A stretch of DNA of 64,000 bases from Kribbella sindirgiensis. Lineage in GTDB: Bacteria > Actinomycetota > Actinomycetes > Propionibacteriales > Kribbellaceae. Each line of letters begins with the position of its first letter. The first letter of the stretch is position 1. Position numbers and translations under genes: made by a program. Positions 41,197 to 50,530 of this stretch are shown in pieces. The DNA is taken from positions 1-64,000 of the forward strand of contig NZ_SJKA01000019.1 in the NCBI RefSeq assembly GCF_004331435.1, written 5' to 3'. Below the pieces are notes generated by a model. That model saw only the letters and a program-made list of their open reading frames with translations, searched no databases and had not been told where the DNA came from.

Positions 41197-43758
41197 AATC
41201 CGGCGGCGCAGCAGCTTGGCTGTGGTGTCGACGAGCAGGAGGACGACGGCGGCGGCGATCGCGAGCAGCCAGCCCTGGTACGACGGCCACGCGCCGCCCA
41301 GGAGGTTCGCGAGGGTGGGTTGGCCGACGAAGAGCATGATCAGCGCGAGTTCGGCGCCGACCGCGACGAGCAACGCGCGGTTCCCCAGCAGTGGGAGTTC
41401 GAAGACCGTCCGCCGTCCGCTGCGGCAGGCGAACGCGTTGGCCAGCTGCATCAGGGCGATCACGGTGAACGTCGTACCGGATGCGACCACGAGATCAGCG
41501 GCTGCGGGCTCGGCGCCCCAGCGCCATCCCGAGCCGATCAGGATCGCCACGAAGACGCCCATCGACACCAGCGCCTCGGTCGGCCCGAGGATCCCGAACG
41601 CCCGCGCCAGCAGGCCACGGTCGACGAGCCGGCGATGCCGGGCCGGGCCGTCGAGGGTGCGTTCGCTCGGTGACTCGATGCCGAGTGCGATGGCGGGCAG
41701 CATGTCGGTGCCGATGTCCAGTGCGAGCACCTGCAGCACGCCGATCGCGAGCGGGATCGATCCGCCCGACAGCGCCCAGACCGCGAACGGCGCGAGTTCG
41801 GCGACGTTGTCGGTCAGGTGATAGGTGAGGAAGCGCCGTACGTTGGAGAACGTGGCCCGGCCCAGTTCGACCGCCCGCACGATGCTGGCGAAGTGGTCGT
41901 CGAGCAAGACGAGGTCCGCGGCAGCGCGAGCCACGTCGCTGCCGGACGCGCCCATCGCGACGCCGACGTCGGCTTCGCGGAGCGCCGGCGCGTCGTTGAC
42001 GCCGTCGCCGGTCATTGCCACCACGTGTCCACGGGCGCGCAGCGCACGGGCGATCCGGAGCTTGTCCGCCGGTGTCACCCTCGCGACCACGACGCCCTCG
42101 TCGCGATCGAGGAGCCGTCCGAGTCGCTGGTCGTCGGCCGGCAGATCCGCTCCGGTGACGACGAGCCCTCCGGGTCCGAGCAGACCGACCTCGCGCGCGA
42201 TCACGGCGGCGGTCGCGGCGTGATCACCGGTCACGATCGCGATCCGGATGCCGGCGCGCCGGCACGTCTCGAGCGCGGCCTGGACGTCCTTGCGAGGCGG
42301 GTCCTCCAGTCCGACGACCGCCCGCAGTTCCAGACTGCCTGGACCGAGGTCGAGCCGTCCGTCCGTCACGCGGCTGCCCGGCGCGGTGGCCACCGCGAGT
42401 ACCCGGTGACCGCGGCTCGCCAGCGCGTCGACGGCGCGGGCGGTATCCTCGGCCACCCCGTCCCGGCAGTACGGCAGCAGGGCATCGGGCGCACCGATCA
42501 CCAACGTGTTGCCGTTGGCAACTACCGCGCTGTATCTGGTCTCGCTGCTGAAGGCCACTCGCCGCGTGATGCTCGCCTGATCGAACGGAGGTACGCCGAG
42601 CCGCCGCGCCAGCACATCGAGCGCAACCTCCATCGGGTCGCCCTCTGCCACCCACTTGTCCTGCTTCCGTACGGCGTGGCCGCGGATGCAGGCGATCGCC
42701 GCCGCGGCGGCCTGTACCGCGGCCTCGATCGCTCGTGGGTCACCGTGCGCCGTGCCGGCCGGGTCATAGCCGGCGCCGTTCATCGTGACGATCCCTCGGG
42801 GCGTCCAGACTTCCTGGACCTCCATCTGGTTCAGCGTCAGGGTGCCGGTCTTGTCGGTACAGATGTACGTCGTCGCGCCCAGGGTCTCGACCGCGTCCAA
42901 GCGCCGCACCAGAGCGTTGCCGTGCGCCATCCGTTGCGCGCCGCGGGCCAGCGCCAGCGTGACCGTCGGCAACAGGCCTTCCGGTACCAGCGCAACCATC
43001 ACGCCGACGCCGAACAGGAACGCATCGGTGAAGTTCAGACCCAGGATCAGGGACACCGCGGAGAGCGAGATCCCGACCGCGGCCGCGATGAACGCGATGA
43101 TCCGGATCAGCCGGTGCAACTCGACCGTCAACGGGCTGTCCGGCCGATCGGCGCTCTCGGTCAGCGTTTGAATCCCCGCCAGCCGGGTCGCTCCGGCCAC
43201 CGCTGTCACGATGGCCTCCGCTTCGCCCTGTACGACGTACGTGCCGGCGTAGACGTGGTCGTCGGAGGCGGGCCGGACCGGGACGGACTCGCCGGTGAGG
43301 GTGGACTCGTCGACGGCCAGGGCATGCACGGTCGCCAGTTGGAGGTCGGCGCTGACCTTGCCGCCGGCAGCCAGCAGGACCCGGTCGCCGACGACCAGGT
43401 CGGGTGCGTCGACGCTCTTCAGTTCGCCGTCGCGGATCACCTGGACGGAGGTGGGGAGCAGGTCACGGAGGCGCTCGGCGGCGCGGTCCGCCCGGTACTC
43501 CTGCGCGAATGCGAAGGCGCCGTTCAGGAGAACGATGACCACGATGGCAACCGCCAGCGGCGTCATTCCGGCCAGCACCGCCAGTGCCGCTGCGATCCAC
43601 AGCATGACCGCGAAGAGGTGCGTCAACTGCGCGAGCAGCAGCTTCCATGCTGGTACCGGCCTCGCTGTCGGCAACTCGTTCGGTCCGTCGTGCGCGAGTC
43701 TCCGGGCCGCCTCGGCGGACGACAGCCCGCGTGGGTCGGTCCGCTGCGCGGTCGGCAT
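41191..43758 (-). CDS. P-type cation-transporting ATPase (type II, CtpF-like)
   Basis: The 855-residue pump has STLTGESVPV, the helix-4 motif PEGLLPTVTLALA typical of type IIA Ca2+/Na+/K+ pumps, DKTGTLTLNQMEV and MTGDGVNDAPALREADVGVAMG. Ten transmembrane helices are expected. CtpF of M. tuberculosis, a DosR-regulated type II pump, is the closest functional analogue by context. The start at 43758 lies 2 nt after the ABC permease stop, placing it last in a four-gene operon; the frame open upstream is antisense artefact. Confidence 0.92.
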   Translation of the reverse strand: MPTAQRTDPRGLSSAEAARRLAHDGPNELPTARPVPAWKLLLAQLTHLFAVMLWIAAALAVLAGMTPLAVAIVVIVLLNGAFAFAQEYRADRAAERLRDLLPTSVQVIRDGELKSVDAPDLVVGDRVLLAAGGKVSADLQLATVHALAVDESTLTGESVPVRPASDDHVYAGTYVVQGEAEAIVTAVAGATRLAGIQTLTESADRPDSPLTVELHRLIRIIAFIAAAVGISLSAVSLILGLNFTDAFLFGVGVMVALVPEGLLPTVTLALARGAQRMAHGNALVRRLDAVETLGATTYICTDKTGTLTLNQMEVQEVWTPRGIVTMNGAGYDPAGTAHGDPRAIEAAVQAAAAAIACIRGHAVRKQDKWVAEGDPMEVALDVLARRLGVPPFDQASITRRVAFSSETRYSAVVANGNTLVIGAPDALLPYCRDGVAEDTARAVDALASRGHRVLAVATAPGSRVTDGRLDLGPGSLELRAVVGLEDPPRKDVQAALETCRRAGIRIAIVTGDHAATAAVIAREVGLLGPGGLVVTGADLPADDQRLGRLLDRDEGVVVARVTPADKLRIARALRARGHVVAMTGDGVNDAPALREADVGVAMGASGSDVARAAADLVLLDDHFASIVRAVELGRATFSNVRRFLTYHLTDNVAELAPFAVWALSGGSIPLAIGVLQVLALDIGTDMLPAIALGIESPSERTLDGPARHRRLVDRGLLARAFGILGPTEALVSMGVFVAILIGSGWRWGAEPAAADLVVASGTTFTVIALMQLANAFACRSGRRTVFELPLLGNRALLVAVGAELALIMLFVGQPTLANLLGGAWPSYQGWLLAIAAAVVLLLVDTTAKLLRRRIL

Positions 43759-43760
43759 GG

Positions 43761-44525
43761 TCAGGTCACGTCCCGGCGGATGGTCAGCGCGGTGCCCAGC
43801 GCGGCGAACGCGACGCCGTACGAGATCAGCAGCAGCCCGGACTGCCACCCGGCGAGGAACTCCACATTGGGTTGGTAGGTGTTGGCGAGCCCGCTGGACG
43901 CGCCGCCCGGGAAGAACTTGTAGTAGTCCCGGATCGTCGGCAGGGCAGAGATCAGACTCTCGATCACGAAGAAATACACCAGGGTTCCCACGATCGCGGC
44001 GACCTGGTTGCGGATCAGTGCCCCGATGCCCACGCCGAGGACGGTGTTGACGGCGAGCCCCAGGAGTACGCCGATCAGCGTCCGCGGGATCCCGTTGCCG
44101 GTGAGGGAGACGGCGACACCCTTGGCGGCGAGCCACGGCAGCGCGAGGGCGAGCTCGGCCAGGATGCCCACGGCCCCGAAGCCGACGCCCACGATCGCGT
44201 AGGCGATGACCTTCGCGGTCACCACCAGGCCACGGCGCGGGGTGGCCAGGAACGTCGGGGTGACCGTCTCGTGGCGGAACTCGCCGGTCATCGCGATGAT
44301 GCCGAGGACGATCGCCAGTGCGGACGTGGCGCCGGCGACGCCGAACAGGTTGCGCTGCCCTTCCGGTGTGTTCAAGGGTGGGCTCGGGTTGCCGGCGGAG
44401 TCCGCCAGCCCGATGGTCAGGCCGACGAACAGTCCGGTCATCCCGATCGCGCCGAGCAGCAGCCACAACCACAACTTGGTGGTGAACAGCTTGGTGAACT
44501 CGGCTCTCAGCAGCCTGGTCATCAT
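43761..44525 (-). CDS. ABC-2 type transporter permease
   Basis: The 254-residue protein has six predicted transmembrane helices and the N-terminal RAEFTKLFTTKLWLWLLLGA typical of ABC-2 permeases of the SCO/multidrug or bacteriocin-immunity type. Its start overlaps the ATPase gene (ATGA). An ATG one codon later is equally possible. It probably exports a hydrophobic compound or lipid, but no substrate is evident. Confidence 0.88.
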   Translation of the reverse strand: MMTRLLRAEFTKLFTTKLWLWLLLGAIGMTGLFVGLTIGLADSAGNPSPPLNTPEGQRNLFGVAGATSALAIVLGIIAMTGEFRHETVTPTFLATPRRGLVVTAKVIAYAIVGVGFGAVGILAELALALPWLAAKGVAVSLTGNGIPRTLIGVLLGLAVNTVLGVGIGALIRNQVAAIVGTLVYFFVIESLISALPTIRDYYKFFPGGASSGLANTYQPNVEFLAGWQSGLLLISYGVAFAALGTALTIRRDVT

Positions 44526-45424
44526 CGGTCCGCCCCCTCACCGGTGAGCGCGAAGAAGATGTCCTCGAGATCGCTGCGCTCGGTGGTCAACTCGTGGAGC
44601 TCGATCCCCTCCAGGAAGGCGAGGTGGCCGATCTCGGCGGGCTGCAGACCGTCGACCATGACCGCGCCGTCACGTCGCCGGATGCCTGGCCGGTGGTCGT
44701 ACCGGCCGAGTGCCGACACCAGCCGGTCCGGATCCGGCGTACGGACAACGACCGTGCTGCCCTGCTGGCTCGCCAGGTCCCCGAGGTTGCCCTGGCGGAC
44801 CAGTGCGCCCTTGTCGATGATGACGATGTCGTCGACAGTCTGCTCGACCTCACTCAGTACATGGCTGGAGATCAGGACCGTGCGGCCGTCGGCGGCCAGC
44901 CGGCGCAGGAACGCCCGCAACCAGGCGATGCCCTCGGGATCGAGCCCGTTGGCGGGTTCGTCCAGGACGAGCACGCCGGGATCGCCGAGCAGCGCCGCGG
45001 CGAGCCCGAGCCGTTGCCGCATGCCGGTCGAGTAGCCGCGCACCTTCCGGTCGGCGACTGTCAGCAGTCCGACCTGGTCGAGGACCGCATCGGCCCGGGA
45101 GGCCGGATACCCGTTCACCGTGCAGATCACCCGCAGGTGGTTCCGGGCCGAGCGCGCGGGGTGAAAGCTGGAGGCTTCCAGTACGGCGCCGACGGTCGAG
45201 GACGGCTGCGGCAGGTCGACGTACCGCAGGCCACCGATCGTGGCGGTGCCGGCGGTCGGTGTGACCAGGCCGAGCAGGCAGCGCAGCGTGGTGGTCTTGC
45301 CGGCGCCGTTGGGTCCGAGGAATCCGGTGACCGTCCCTGGCGCGACGGTGAAGCTCAGATTGTGCACAGCCCGCACCGGACCGAACATCTTCGTCAAACC
45401 CGACACCACGATCTGGCCGCTCAT
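44522..45424 (-). CDS. ABC transporter ATP-binding protein (DrrA/CcmA type)
   Basis: The 300-residue protein has LGPNGAGKTTTLRCLLG (Walker A), YSTGMRQRLGLAAALLG (signature, with ST in place of SG), LVLDEPANGLDP (Walker B) and SSHVLSEVEQ (switch). The C-terminal extension (about 215-300) is usual for exporters of this class. It pairs with the permease encoded next and follows the BtrH-like gene by 13 nt. Confidence 0.92.
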   Translation of the reverse strand: MSGQIVVSGLTKMFGPVRAVHNLSFTVAPGTVTGFLGPNGAGKTTTLRCLLGLVTPTAGTATIGGLRYVDLPQPSSTVGAVLEASSFHPARSARNHLRVICTVNGYPASRADAVLDQVGLLTVADRKVRGYSTGMRQRLGLAAALLGDPGVLVLDEPANGLDPEGIAWLRAFLRRLAADGRTVLISSHVLSEVEQTVDDIVIIDKGALVRQGNLGDLASQQGSTVVVRTPDPDRLVSALGRYDHRPGIRRRDGAVMVDGLQPAEIGHLAFLEGIELHELTTERSDLEDIFFALTGEGADR

Positions 45425-45437
45425 AGGCCCCTCCCGG

Positions 45438-46493
45438 TCAACTGGTGATGAGTGCGTTCAGGCGTTCCCACAGGAGTTGCTCGCGGTCGGCGATCTCGTG
45501 CAGGGGCGCGGTCGCCGGCGCCAGCAGGTCGGCAGGGTCTTCGGCCTCCGCTGCGGTCGCGAACGTCGCGGCGACGTCCTCCCAGAGGTCGCCGATCGCG
45601 GTCAGTTCGCTCCCGAGTTCGCTGAGGTGGGGCTCGCCGGTGATCACCGCGGCCTCGTCCAGGAAGCGCGCGTACATGTACCGGAAGATGCCTCCGCCGG
45701 TGCCGCCGCGGTGGTCGATGAACATCGCGGTGTTGAAGCAGGTACGGCGTAACGCGTCGGCGTCGAGTGTCTCTGGCCACTGCAGCGTCTCGCGGATCGC
45801 CTTGCGGATCCCCGCGACGCCGAGGTTGGCGATGGGTGGTTTCAGCATGCCGTCGCAGACCTCGCCGATCGCCGCGCGTACGTCGGCCTCGCGCGGTTCG
45901 CGGGCCGTCGAGAAGTCGAAGGTGTACCAGCTGTGCCTCGGCGGGAACGGCTTGTAGGTCGAGCCGCGTGCCTTCTCGAGCACGGTCCAGTCGACCGGAT
46001 GCAGCTCAGCGTCCCGGTCGGCGATCAGCACCTGTCCGGTGTCCGGGTCATAGCCGGCCACGACGACGACATGTCCGCCGAAGTGGTACCCGGGCGGGAG
46101 ATCGAAGTACGGGAGGAAGCCCATGTCGAGGTACACGAGGACCGGTTCCGCTGCCTCCAGGAGCTTGCGGAGTTCGGCTTCGGCGACCCGTGCGCTGGAG
46201 GTGCTGCGGGACCGGACGACGACGCCGGTACGTCGGCCGGCCGTCTTCTCCAGGCCCTCCTCGCGCGGGCTCGCGTGATTCGCCCGGCCGCCGTAGAAGG
46301 GGTCGGTGCCCTTGAAGTGGAAGTACACGAAGCCGAGCCCGCGGCCGAGCCCGAGCAGTAACTCCTCGGAGATCGGGTAGCCGTGGAAATCGTAGATGTG
46401 CTTGAGCGACCCGGTCACGCAGTGGCGGGTCGGACAGGTGCCGAACCCGGGGAAAGGACGCAGCGCCGCGGTACTGCCGACTGTGGATTGCAT
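45438..46493 (-). CDS. BtrH-like N-terminal plus DUF4872-type protein
   Basis: The ATG at 46493 has CAGGAGGC upstream and gives 351 residues. The N-terminal half begins with FPGFGTCPTRHCVTGSLKHIYDFHG, with Cys and His residues like the BtrH_N fold, a papain-like acyltransferase/peptidase family first seen in butirosin synthesis. The GYHFGGHVVVVAGYD segment supplies a further His, and IADRD an acidic residue. The C-terminal half is DUF4872-like and helical. It heads an operon with an ABC exporter and a P-type ATPase, an unusual combination. The reaction is unknown. Confidence 0.8.
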   Translation of the reverse strand: MQSTVGSTAALRPFPGFGTCPTRHCVTGSLKHIYDFHGYPISEELLLGLGRGLGFVYFHFKGTDPFYGGRANHASPREEGLEKTAGRRTGVVVRSRSTSSARVAEAELRKLLEAAEPVLVYLDMGFLPYFDLPPGYHFGGHVVVVAGYDPDTGQVLIADRDAELHPVDWTVLEKARGSTYKPFPPRHSWYTFDFSTAREPREADVRAAIGEVCDGMLKPPIANLGVAGIRKAIRETLQWPETLDADALRRTCFNTAMFIDHRGGTGGGIFRYMYARFLDEAAVITGEPHLSELGSELTAIGDLWEDVAATFATAAEAEDPADLLAPATAPLHEIADREQLLWERLNALITS

Positions 46494-46524
46494 GGTGACG
46501 CCTCCTGATCGCCCGACGACCACC

Positions 46525-46619
46525 AGCCTGGTGTGCCCGGAGTGATCGCCGGGAGGTCCTAGAGACCTCGACTGACGTGACTTTCGACCCTGATCGTGGC
46601 GCGGCGGACTGAGTGCACT
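46525..46619. promoter_or_regulatory. Divergent promoter region between BtrH-like operon and ABC pair
   Basis: GAGGTC-CTAGA-GACCTC (46553-46569) with CAGGCT (46525-46530) serves the minus operon (start near 46518). GTGACTTTCGACCCT (46577-46591) with TGCACT (46614-46619) predicts a plus-strand start exactly at the ATG 46626. Confidence 0.65.
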
Positions 46620-46625
46620 GGACTC

Positions 46626-47543
46626 ATGACGGAGCCCGCGATCTCGATTTCGGGGCTGGTCAAGGACTTCGGGACGACCCGTGCCCTCGATCGGCTCGAC
46701 CTGACGGTGCGTGCTGGTGAAGTGCACGGATTCCTCGGTCCGAACGGGGCGGGGAAGACGACCACGATCCGGATCCTGCTGGGACTGCTGCGCAAGGACG
46801 GTGGTACGGCGACGGCGCTCGGTCTGGATCCGTGGCGCGACGCCGTACCACTGCACCATCGACTGGCCTACGTTCCGGGTGAGGTGAACCTCTGGCCCAA
46901 TCTCACCGGCGGCGAGGTGATCGACCTGCTGGGCCGGTTGCGCGGCGGGCTCGATCCGGCACGCCGAGCTGCGCTGCTCGAGCGGTTCCAGCTCGACCCG
47001 ACGACGAAGTGCCGCGCGTACTCCAAGGGAAACCGCCAGAAGGTGGCGCTGGTCGCCGCCCTCGCGTCGGACGTCGAGCTCTACCTGCTGGACGAGCCGA
47101 CATCAGGACTCGACCCCTTGATGGAGGCGGTGTTCCAGCAGGTCATGCGTGAGTTGCGGGATTCCGGTCACACGGTACTGCTGTCCAGTCACATCCTGGC
47201 CGAGGTCGAGGCGCTCTGCGATCGCGTCACGATCATCCGCGCGGGCCGGGCCGCCGAGACGGGCACGTTCGACGAGCTGCGTCATCTGACCCGCACGACC
47301 GTGACGGTCGAAACGGCGCGGCCGGTCACCGCGTTGCAGCGCATGTACGGCGTGCACGACGTACACGTGAACACGACGCATGCGACCTTCAGCGTCGACA
47401 ACAAGCGGCTCAACACGGTGCTGGCTGAACTGACGATGTTCGGCGTACGGTCGCTGAAGAGTTCACCACCCACTCTGGAGGAGCTGTTCCTGCGGCACTA
47501 CGGGGAGGACGCCGCGGTCGAAGAGTTGTCGGCCGCACGATGA
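46626..47543 (+). CDS. ABC transporter ATP-binding protein
   Basis: The ATG at 46626 coincides with the predicted transcription start. The 305-residue protein has GPNGAGKTTTIRILLGL, YSKGNRQKVALVAALA (degenerate signature, SKGN), YLLDEPTSGLDP and LLSSHILAEVEAL. It belongs to the exporter class that pairs with long ABC-2 permeases in antibiotic resistance (tetronasin type). The permease gene overlaps its end by 4 nt. Confidence 0.92.
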   Translation: MTEPAISISGLVKDFGTTRALDRLDLTVRAGEVHGFLGPNGAGKTTTIRILLGLLRKDGGTATALGLDPWRDAVPLHHRLAYVPGEVNLWPNLTGGEVIDLLGRLRGGLDPARRAALLERFQLDPTTKCRAYSKGNRQKVALVAALASDVELYLLDEPTSGLDPLMEAVFQQVMRELRDSGHTVLLSSHILAEVEALCDRVTIIRAGRAAETGTFDELRHLTRTTVTVETARPVTALQRMYGVHDVHVNTTHATFSVDNKRLNTVLAELTMFGVRSLKSSPPTLEELFLRHYGEDAAVEELSAAR

Positions 47544-49156
47544 ACGGCTTCACCGGTACGGCGGCGCTCGCCCGGCTCGCGATCCGGCGCGACCGCTTCG
47601 TCCTGCCTGGCTGGATCATCGGCTTGACCCTCCTCCTGGCGGGGATTGTGGCCGGGCTGATCAGCGGTTTGAGCGCGCAGGACCTCCGCGAGGAGACCGA
47701 GCTGAACGTGAACAGCCCTGGCCTGCGCCTGTTCGGTCTCGCGTCCGGGGCGAGCGCCGGAAGTTACGCGATGCTCCGTGACTACCTCACCTTGGCGATC
47801 CTGGCCGCGGTGATGAGCATCCTCGCGGTCGTACGGCACACCCGGCAGGCCGAGGAGACCGGCCGCGCGGAGCTGGTCGGCGCAGCCGTCGTCGGCCGGT
47901 ACGCGAGCCTGTCGGCGGCGGTCCTCGTGACCGTCGCCGCGAATGTGCTGCTCGCGGCGATGCTCGGGCTGGCGCTCGTCGCGAACGGGCAGCCGGCTTT
48001 CGGGTCCTTTACCGCCGGTGCGTCGGTCGGCGCGGTGGGCATCGTCTTCGCCGGCGTCGCCGCCGTCACAGCGCAGCTGTCGTCGACGACCCGCGGCGCC
48101 ATCGGTCAAGCTGGGGCCGTACTCGGTGTGGCGTTCCTGCTGAGCGGCGTCGGGAACATGCTGGGCAGTGCTGATGCGAGTGGTCTGCGGGTGGTGAGCG
48201 CCTGGCCCGCGTGGCTGTCGCCGATCGGCTGGGGCGAGCAGGTGCGCCCGTTCGACGGAAATCACTGGTGGCCGTGCGCGGTTGCCGCCGCCGCGTTCTT
48301 CGCTCTCGTGGACACCGCGTTCCTGCTGACGAATCATCGGGACATCGGTAGGGGAGTGCTGCCGGACCGGCGTGGAAACGCAACGGCTGGACGTTCGCTT
48401 CGAGGCCCGATCGGGCTCACGTGGCGCCTGCAGCGCGGCGCAACGCTCGGGTGGGCGGTGGCGATGCTCGCATTCGGTGTGATCTTCGGTGCTGTCAGCG
48501 AGCAGGCCGGCCGGATGCAGGGGTCCGCGCGTGAGTGGTACGCCAGGTGGGGCGGTACCGACGAGATCGTCGACGGCTTCCTCACCTCGGTGATCGGCAT
48601 GGCCGGGATCGCAGCCGCGATCTACGTCGTACAGCTCCTGCTGCGGATGCGCTCCGAGGAGACCGGTGGGACCTTGGAACCGATCCTCTCCTCCGCCGTC
48701 GATAGGTTGCGCTGGGCAACGAGTCACATCCTCACCGCGTCCCTCGGCGCCGCCGGACTGCTCCTGCTCTTCGCGATCGGAACGGCGGCCACCGCCGGGC
48801 CCTTGCTGGACACCCCAGGCCTGTTCGGCGACCTGACACTGGCGGCGCTCGTTCAGGTGCCGGCGTTGCTCGTCGTCGGCGCGGTCGTGGTCGCCCTCGT
48901 GGCGTTCCAGCCGCGCTGGAGCGGCGCGATCTCCTGGGCAACCCTGATCGGTGCCATCCTGCTCGGCCCGCTGTTCGGCCCGACGTTGGGACTTCCGCAG
49001 TGGCTCCAGGACATCTCCCCGTTCACCCACACACCGAAGGCACCGGCCGCCGAGATCACGCTCCTACCTGTGATCACACTGGTTCTGATCAGCACGGTCC
49101 TCGCGTCACCAGGCCTGCTGCGACTCCACCGACGCGACCTCCTGCTGCCCGCCTAG
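47540..49156 (+). CDS. Large ABC-2 permease (tetronasin-resistance-like)
   Basis: The 538-residue protein has about twelve hydrophobic helices in two similar halves, each beginning with an amphipathic RLAIRRDRF/RLQRGATLGW-type entry, as in double-length polyketide-resistance permeases. It forms an exporter with the ATPase encoded upstream. Its last codons lie at the edge of a 438-bp palindromic element, whose terminal CTAG includes the TAG stop, so insertion of the element may have set the present C terminus. Confidence 0.88.
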   Translation: MNGFTGTAALARLAIRRDRFVLPGWIIGLTLLLAGIVAGLISGLSAQDLREETELNVNSPGLRLFGLASGASAGSYAMLRDYLTLAILAAVMSILAVVRHTRQAEETGRAELVGAAVVGRYASLSAAVLVTVAANVLLAAMLGLALVANGQPAFGSFTAGASVGAVGIVFAGVAAVTAQLSSTTRGAIGQAGAVLGVAFLLSGVGNMLGSADASGLRVVSAWPAWLSPIGWGEQVRPFDGNHWWPCAVAAAAFFALVDTAFLLTNHRDIGRGVLPDRRGNATAGRSLRGPIGLTWRLQRGATLGWAVAMLAFGVIFGAVSEQAGRMQGSAREWYARWGGTDEIVDGFLTSVIGMAGIAAAIYVVQLLLRMRSEETGGTLEPILSSAVDRLRWATSHILTASLGAAGLLLLFAIGTAATAGPLLDTPGLFGDLTLAALVQVPALLVVGAVVVALVAFQPRWSGAISWATLIGAILLGPLFGPTLGLPQWLQDISPFTHTPKAPAAEITLLPVITLVLISTVLASPGLLRLHRRDLLLPA

Positions 49157-49590
49157 TGTCCTGCGCCCCGAAGTTCGCGACATAAGTCCAGGCCCGAAGC
49201 CCTGATCACGGCCGGCCCGCCGCACCTCATCCAGCACGACCAGCGCCGAGGGCATCTTTGTGCACCCACCAACCATTTTTCCGGCCGGTTTCTGGTCGAG
49301 CCGTGCACAAAGACGAACAGGCAACTCCCCAAACCGGTTTGGGGAGGTCCGTGGACGGAACCGGGGAGCTCTACAGCCCATTTCGGGAGGGTAAACCTCC
49401 CCAAAGCCCCGTCGCGGCGCGGCGCGGCGCTTCTTTGTGCACGGCTCGACCACGCAAGCGCCCGGAAAACGGTTGGTGGGTGCACAAAGATGCCGTCGGC
49501 GCTGGTCGTGCTGGGGAATGTGCCGCGGGCCGCCGTGATGAGGGCTTCGGGCCTGGACTGACGTCACGAACCTCGGGCGCAGGACACTAG
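49153..49590. repeat. 438-bp near-palindromic element with matching termini
   Basis: The outermost 15 bases CTAGTGTCCTGCGCC (49153-49167) recur exactly inverted at 49576-49590. The two arms stay closely similar for about 160 bases, both containing CATCTTTGTGCACCCACCAACC and its inverted mate. The centre (about 49320-49430) has further hairpins, for example CCCCAAACCGGTTTGGGG. Open frames on both strands (49258-49590 and the minus-strand mate) merely reflect the symmetry. The form suggests a MITE-like or REP-type repeat. It fills almost all of the gap between the permease and USP genes. Confidence 0.8.
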
Positions 49591-49652
49591 CCGACCAGTA
49601 CCTGGGAGCCCTCCCACGCGCAGGTACGGCGAGCCTCGGCGCCGTCGTGGTG

Positions 49653-50522
49653 TCAGCGGACGATCGCGACTGGGCAGTGCGCGTGGTGCAAGACGTGCTG
49701 GCTGACGGAGCCGAGAAGCAGACCGGCGAAGCCGCCGCGACCGCGGGAACCGACGACGATCAGGTCGGCGGACTCGGCCGTCCGGAGGATCGCGCGAGCC
49801 CGGTGGCCACTGATCAGGCGCGTCTCCCACGGTACGTCGGGATGGTCCGCGGCCACGCCGGCGACCGCTTCGGCGACCAGCAACCGACTGGACTCCTTGA
49901 TGTCGTTCTCGTCGAACTGCAGCATCGACTCGCCGTCGGCGTAGGTGAGATAGGGGCTGGTCCAGGCATGCACGGCGAGCACCCGAGCCTTCAACGCTTC
50001 GGCTTGCTCGAAGGCGAAGCCGATCGCCGCGGCGGATGTCTCGGACCCGTCAACGCCGACCACGACGGTCGGGTTCTCCGTGGGCCGTGTGTCGGACGGC
50101 ACCACGACGATCGGGCAGGACGCGTGTGTCGCCACCTGCAGCGCCACGGAGCCGAGCGCCAAGCCGGTCCAGCCGCCGAGACCTCGAGATCCGAGCACCA
50201 TGAGGCGAGCCGGTTCGGACTCCTCGACCAACTGTTTCGCCGCGACGCCCTCCAGCAGAACCGATTCGACGTGCAGATCGGGGTGCTGAAGCCGGATGCG
50301 CTCGGCGATTGCGCTCAGACCTCTCTCCCGGAGTGTGCGCACCGCTGCGAGCGGCACGACCTTCCCGGGCGACGGGCGCGTCGCGATGACCAGTTCGAAC
50401 ACCTCGGCGATCCGCAAGGGCGCGTGCAGCCGAACCGCCTCGGCGGTGGCCCAGTCGAGGGCGGCCAGGCCGGCGGGCGAACCGTCGTACCCGGCGACGA
50501 CCGGTGCGGATGGTGAACTCAT
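49653..50522 (-). CDS. Universal stress protein, two Usp domains
   Basis: The ATG at 50522, behind GTAGGAGGAC, gives 289 residues. The ATP loops GSRGLGGWTGLALGSV and GSRGRGGFAGLLLGSV are intact. It is the closest relative in the window of the USP at 8476-9351. It follows the pseudokinase-CBS gene by 8 nt, so both should be read from the promoter that also makes structured RNA copy 3. Confidence 0.93.
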   Translation of the reverse strand: MSSPSAPVVAGYDGSPAGLAALDWATAEAVRLHAPLRIAEVFELVIATRPSPGKVVPLAAVRTLRERGLSAIAERIRLQHPDLHVESVLLEGVAAKQLVEESEPARLMVLGSRGLGGWTGLALGSVALQVATHASCPIVVVPSDTRPTENPTVVVGVDGSETSAAAIGFAFEQAEALKARVLAVHAWTSPYLTYADGESMLQFDENDIKESSRLLVAEAVAGVAADHPDVPWETRLISGHRARAILRTAESADLIVVGSRGRGGFAGLLLGSVSQHVLHHAHCPVAIVR

Positions 50523-50530
50523 CTGTCCTC

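Noticed and set aside
49258..49590. Two roughly 110-codon ORFs on opposite strands
   Set aside because: They lie within the 438-bp palindrome and mirror each other; no coding features.
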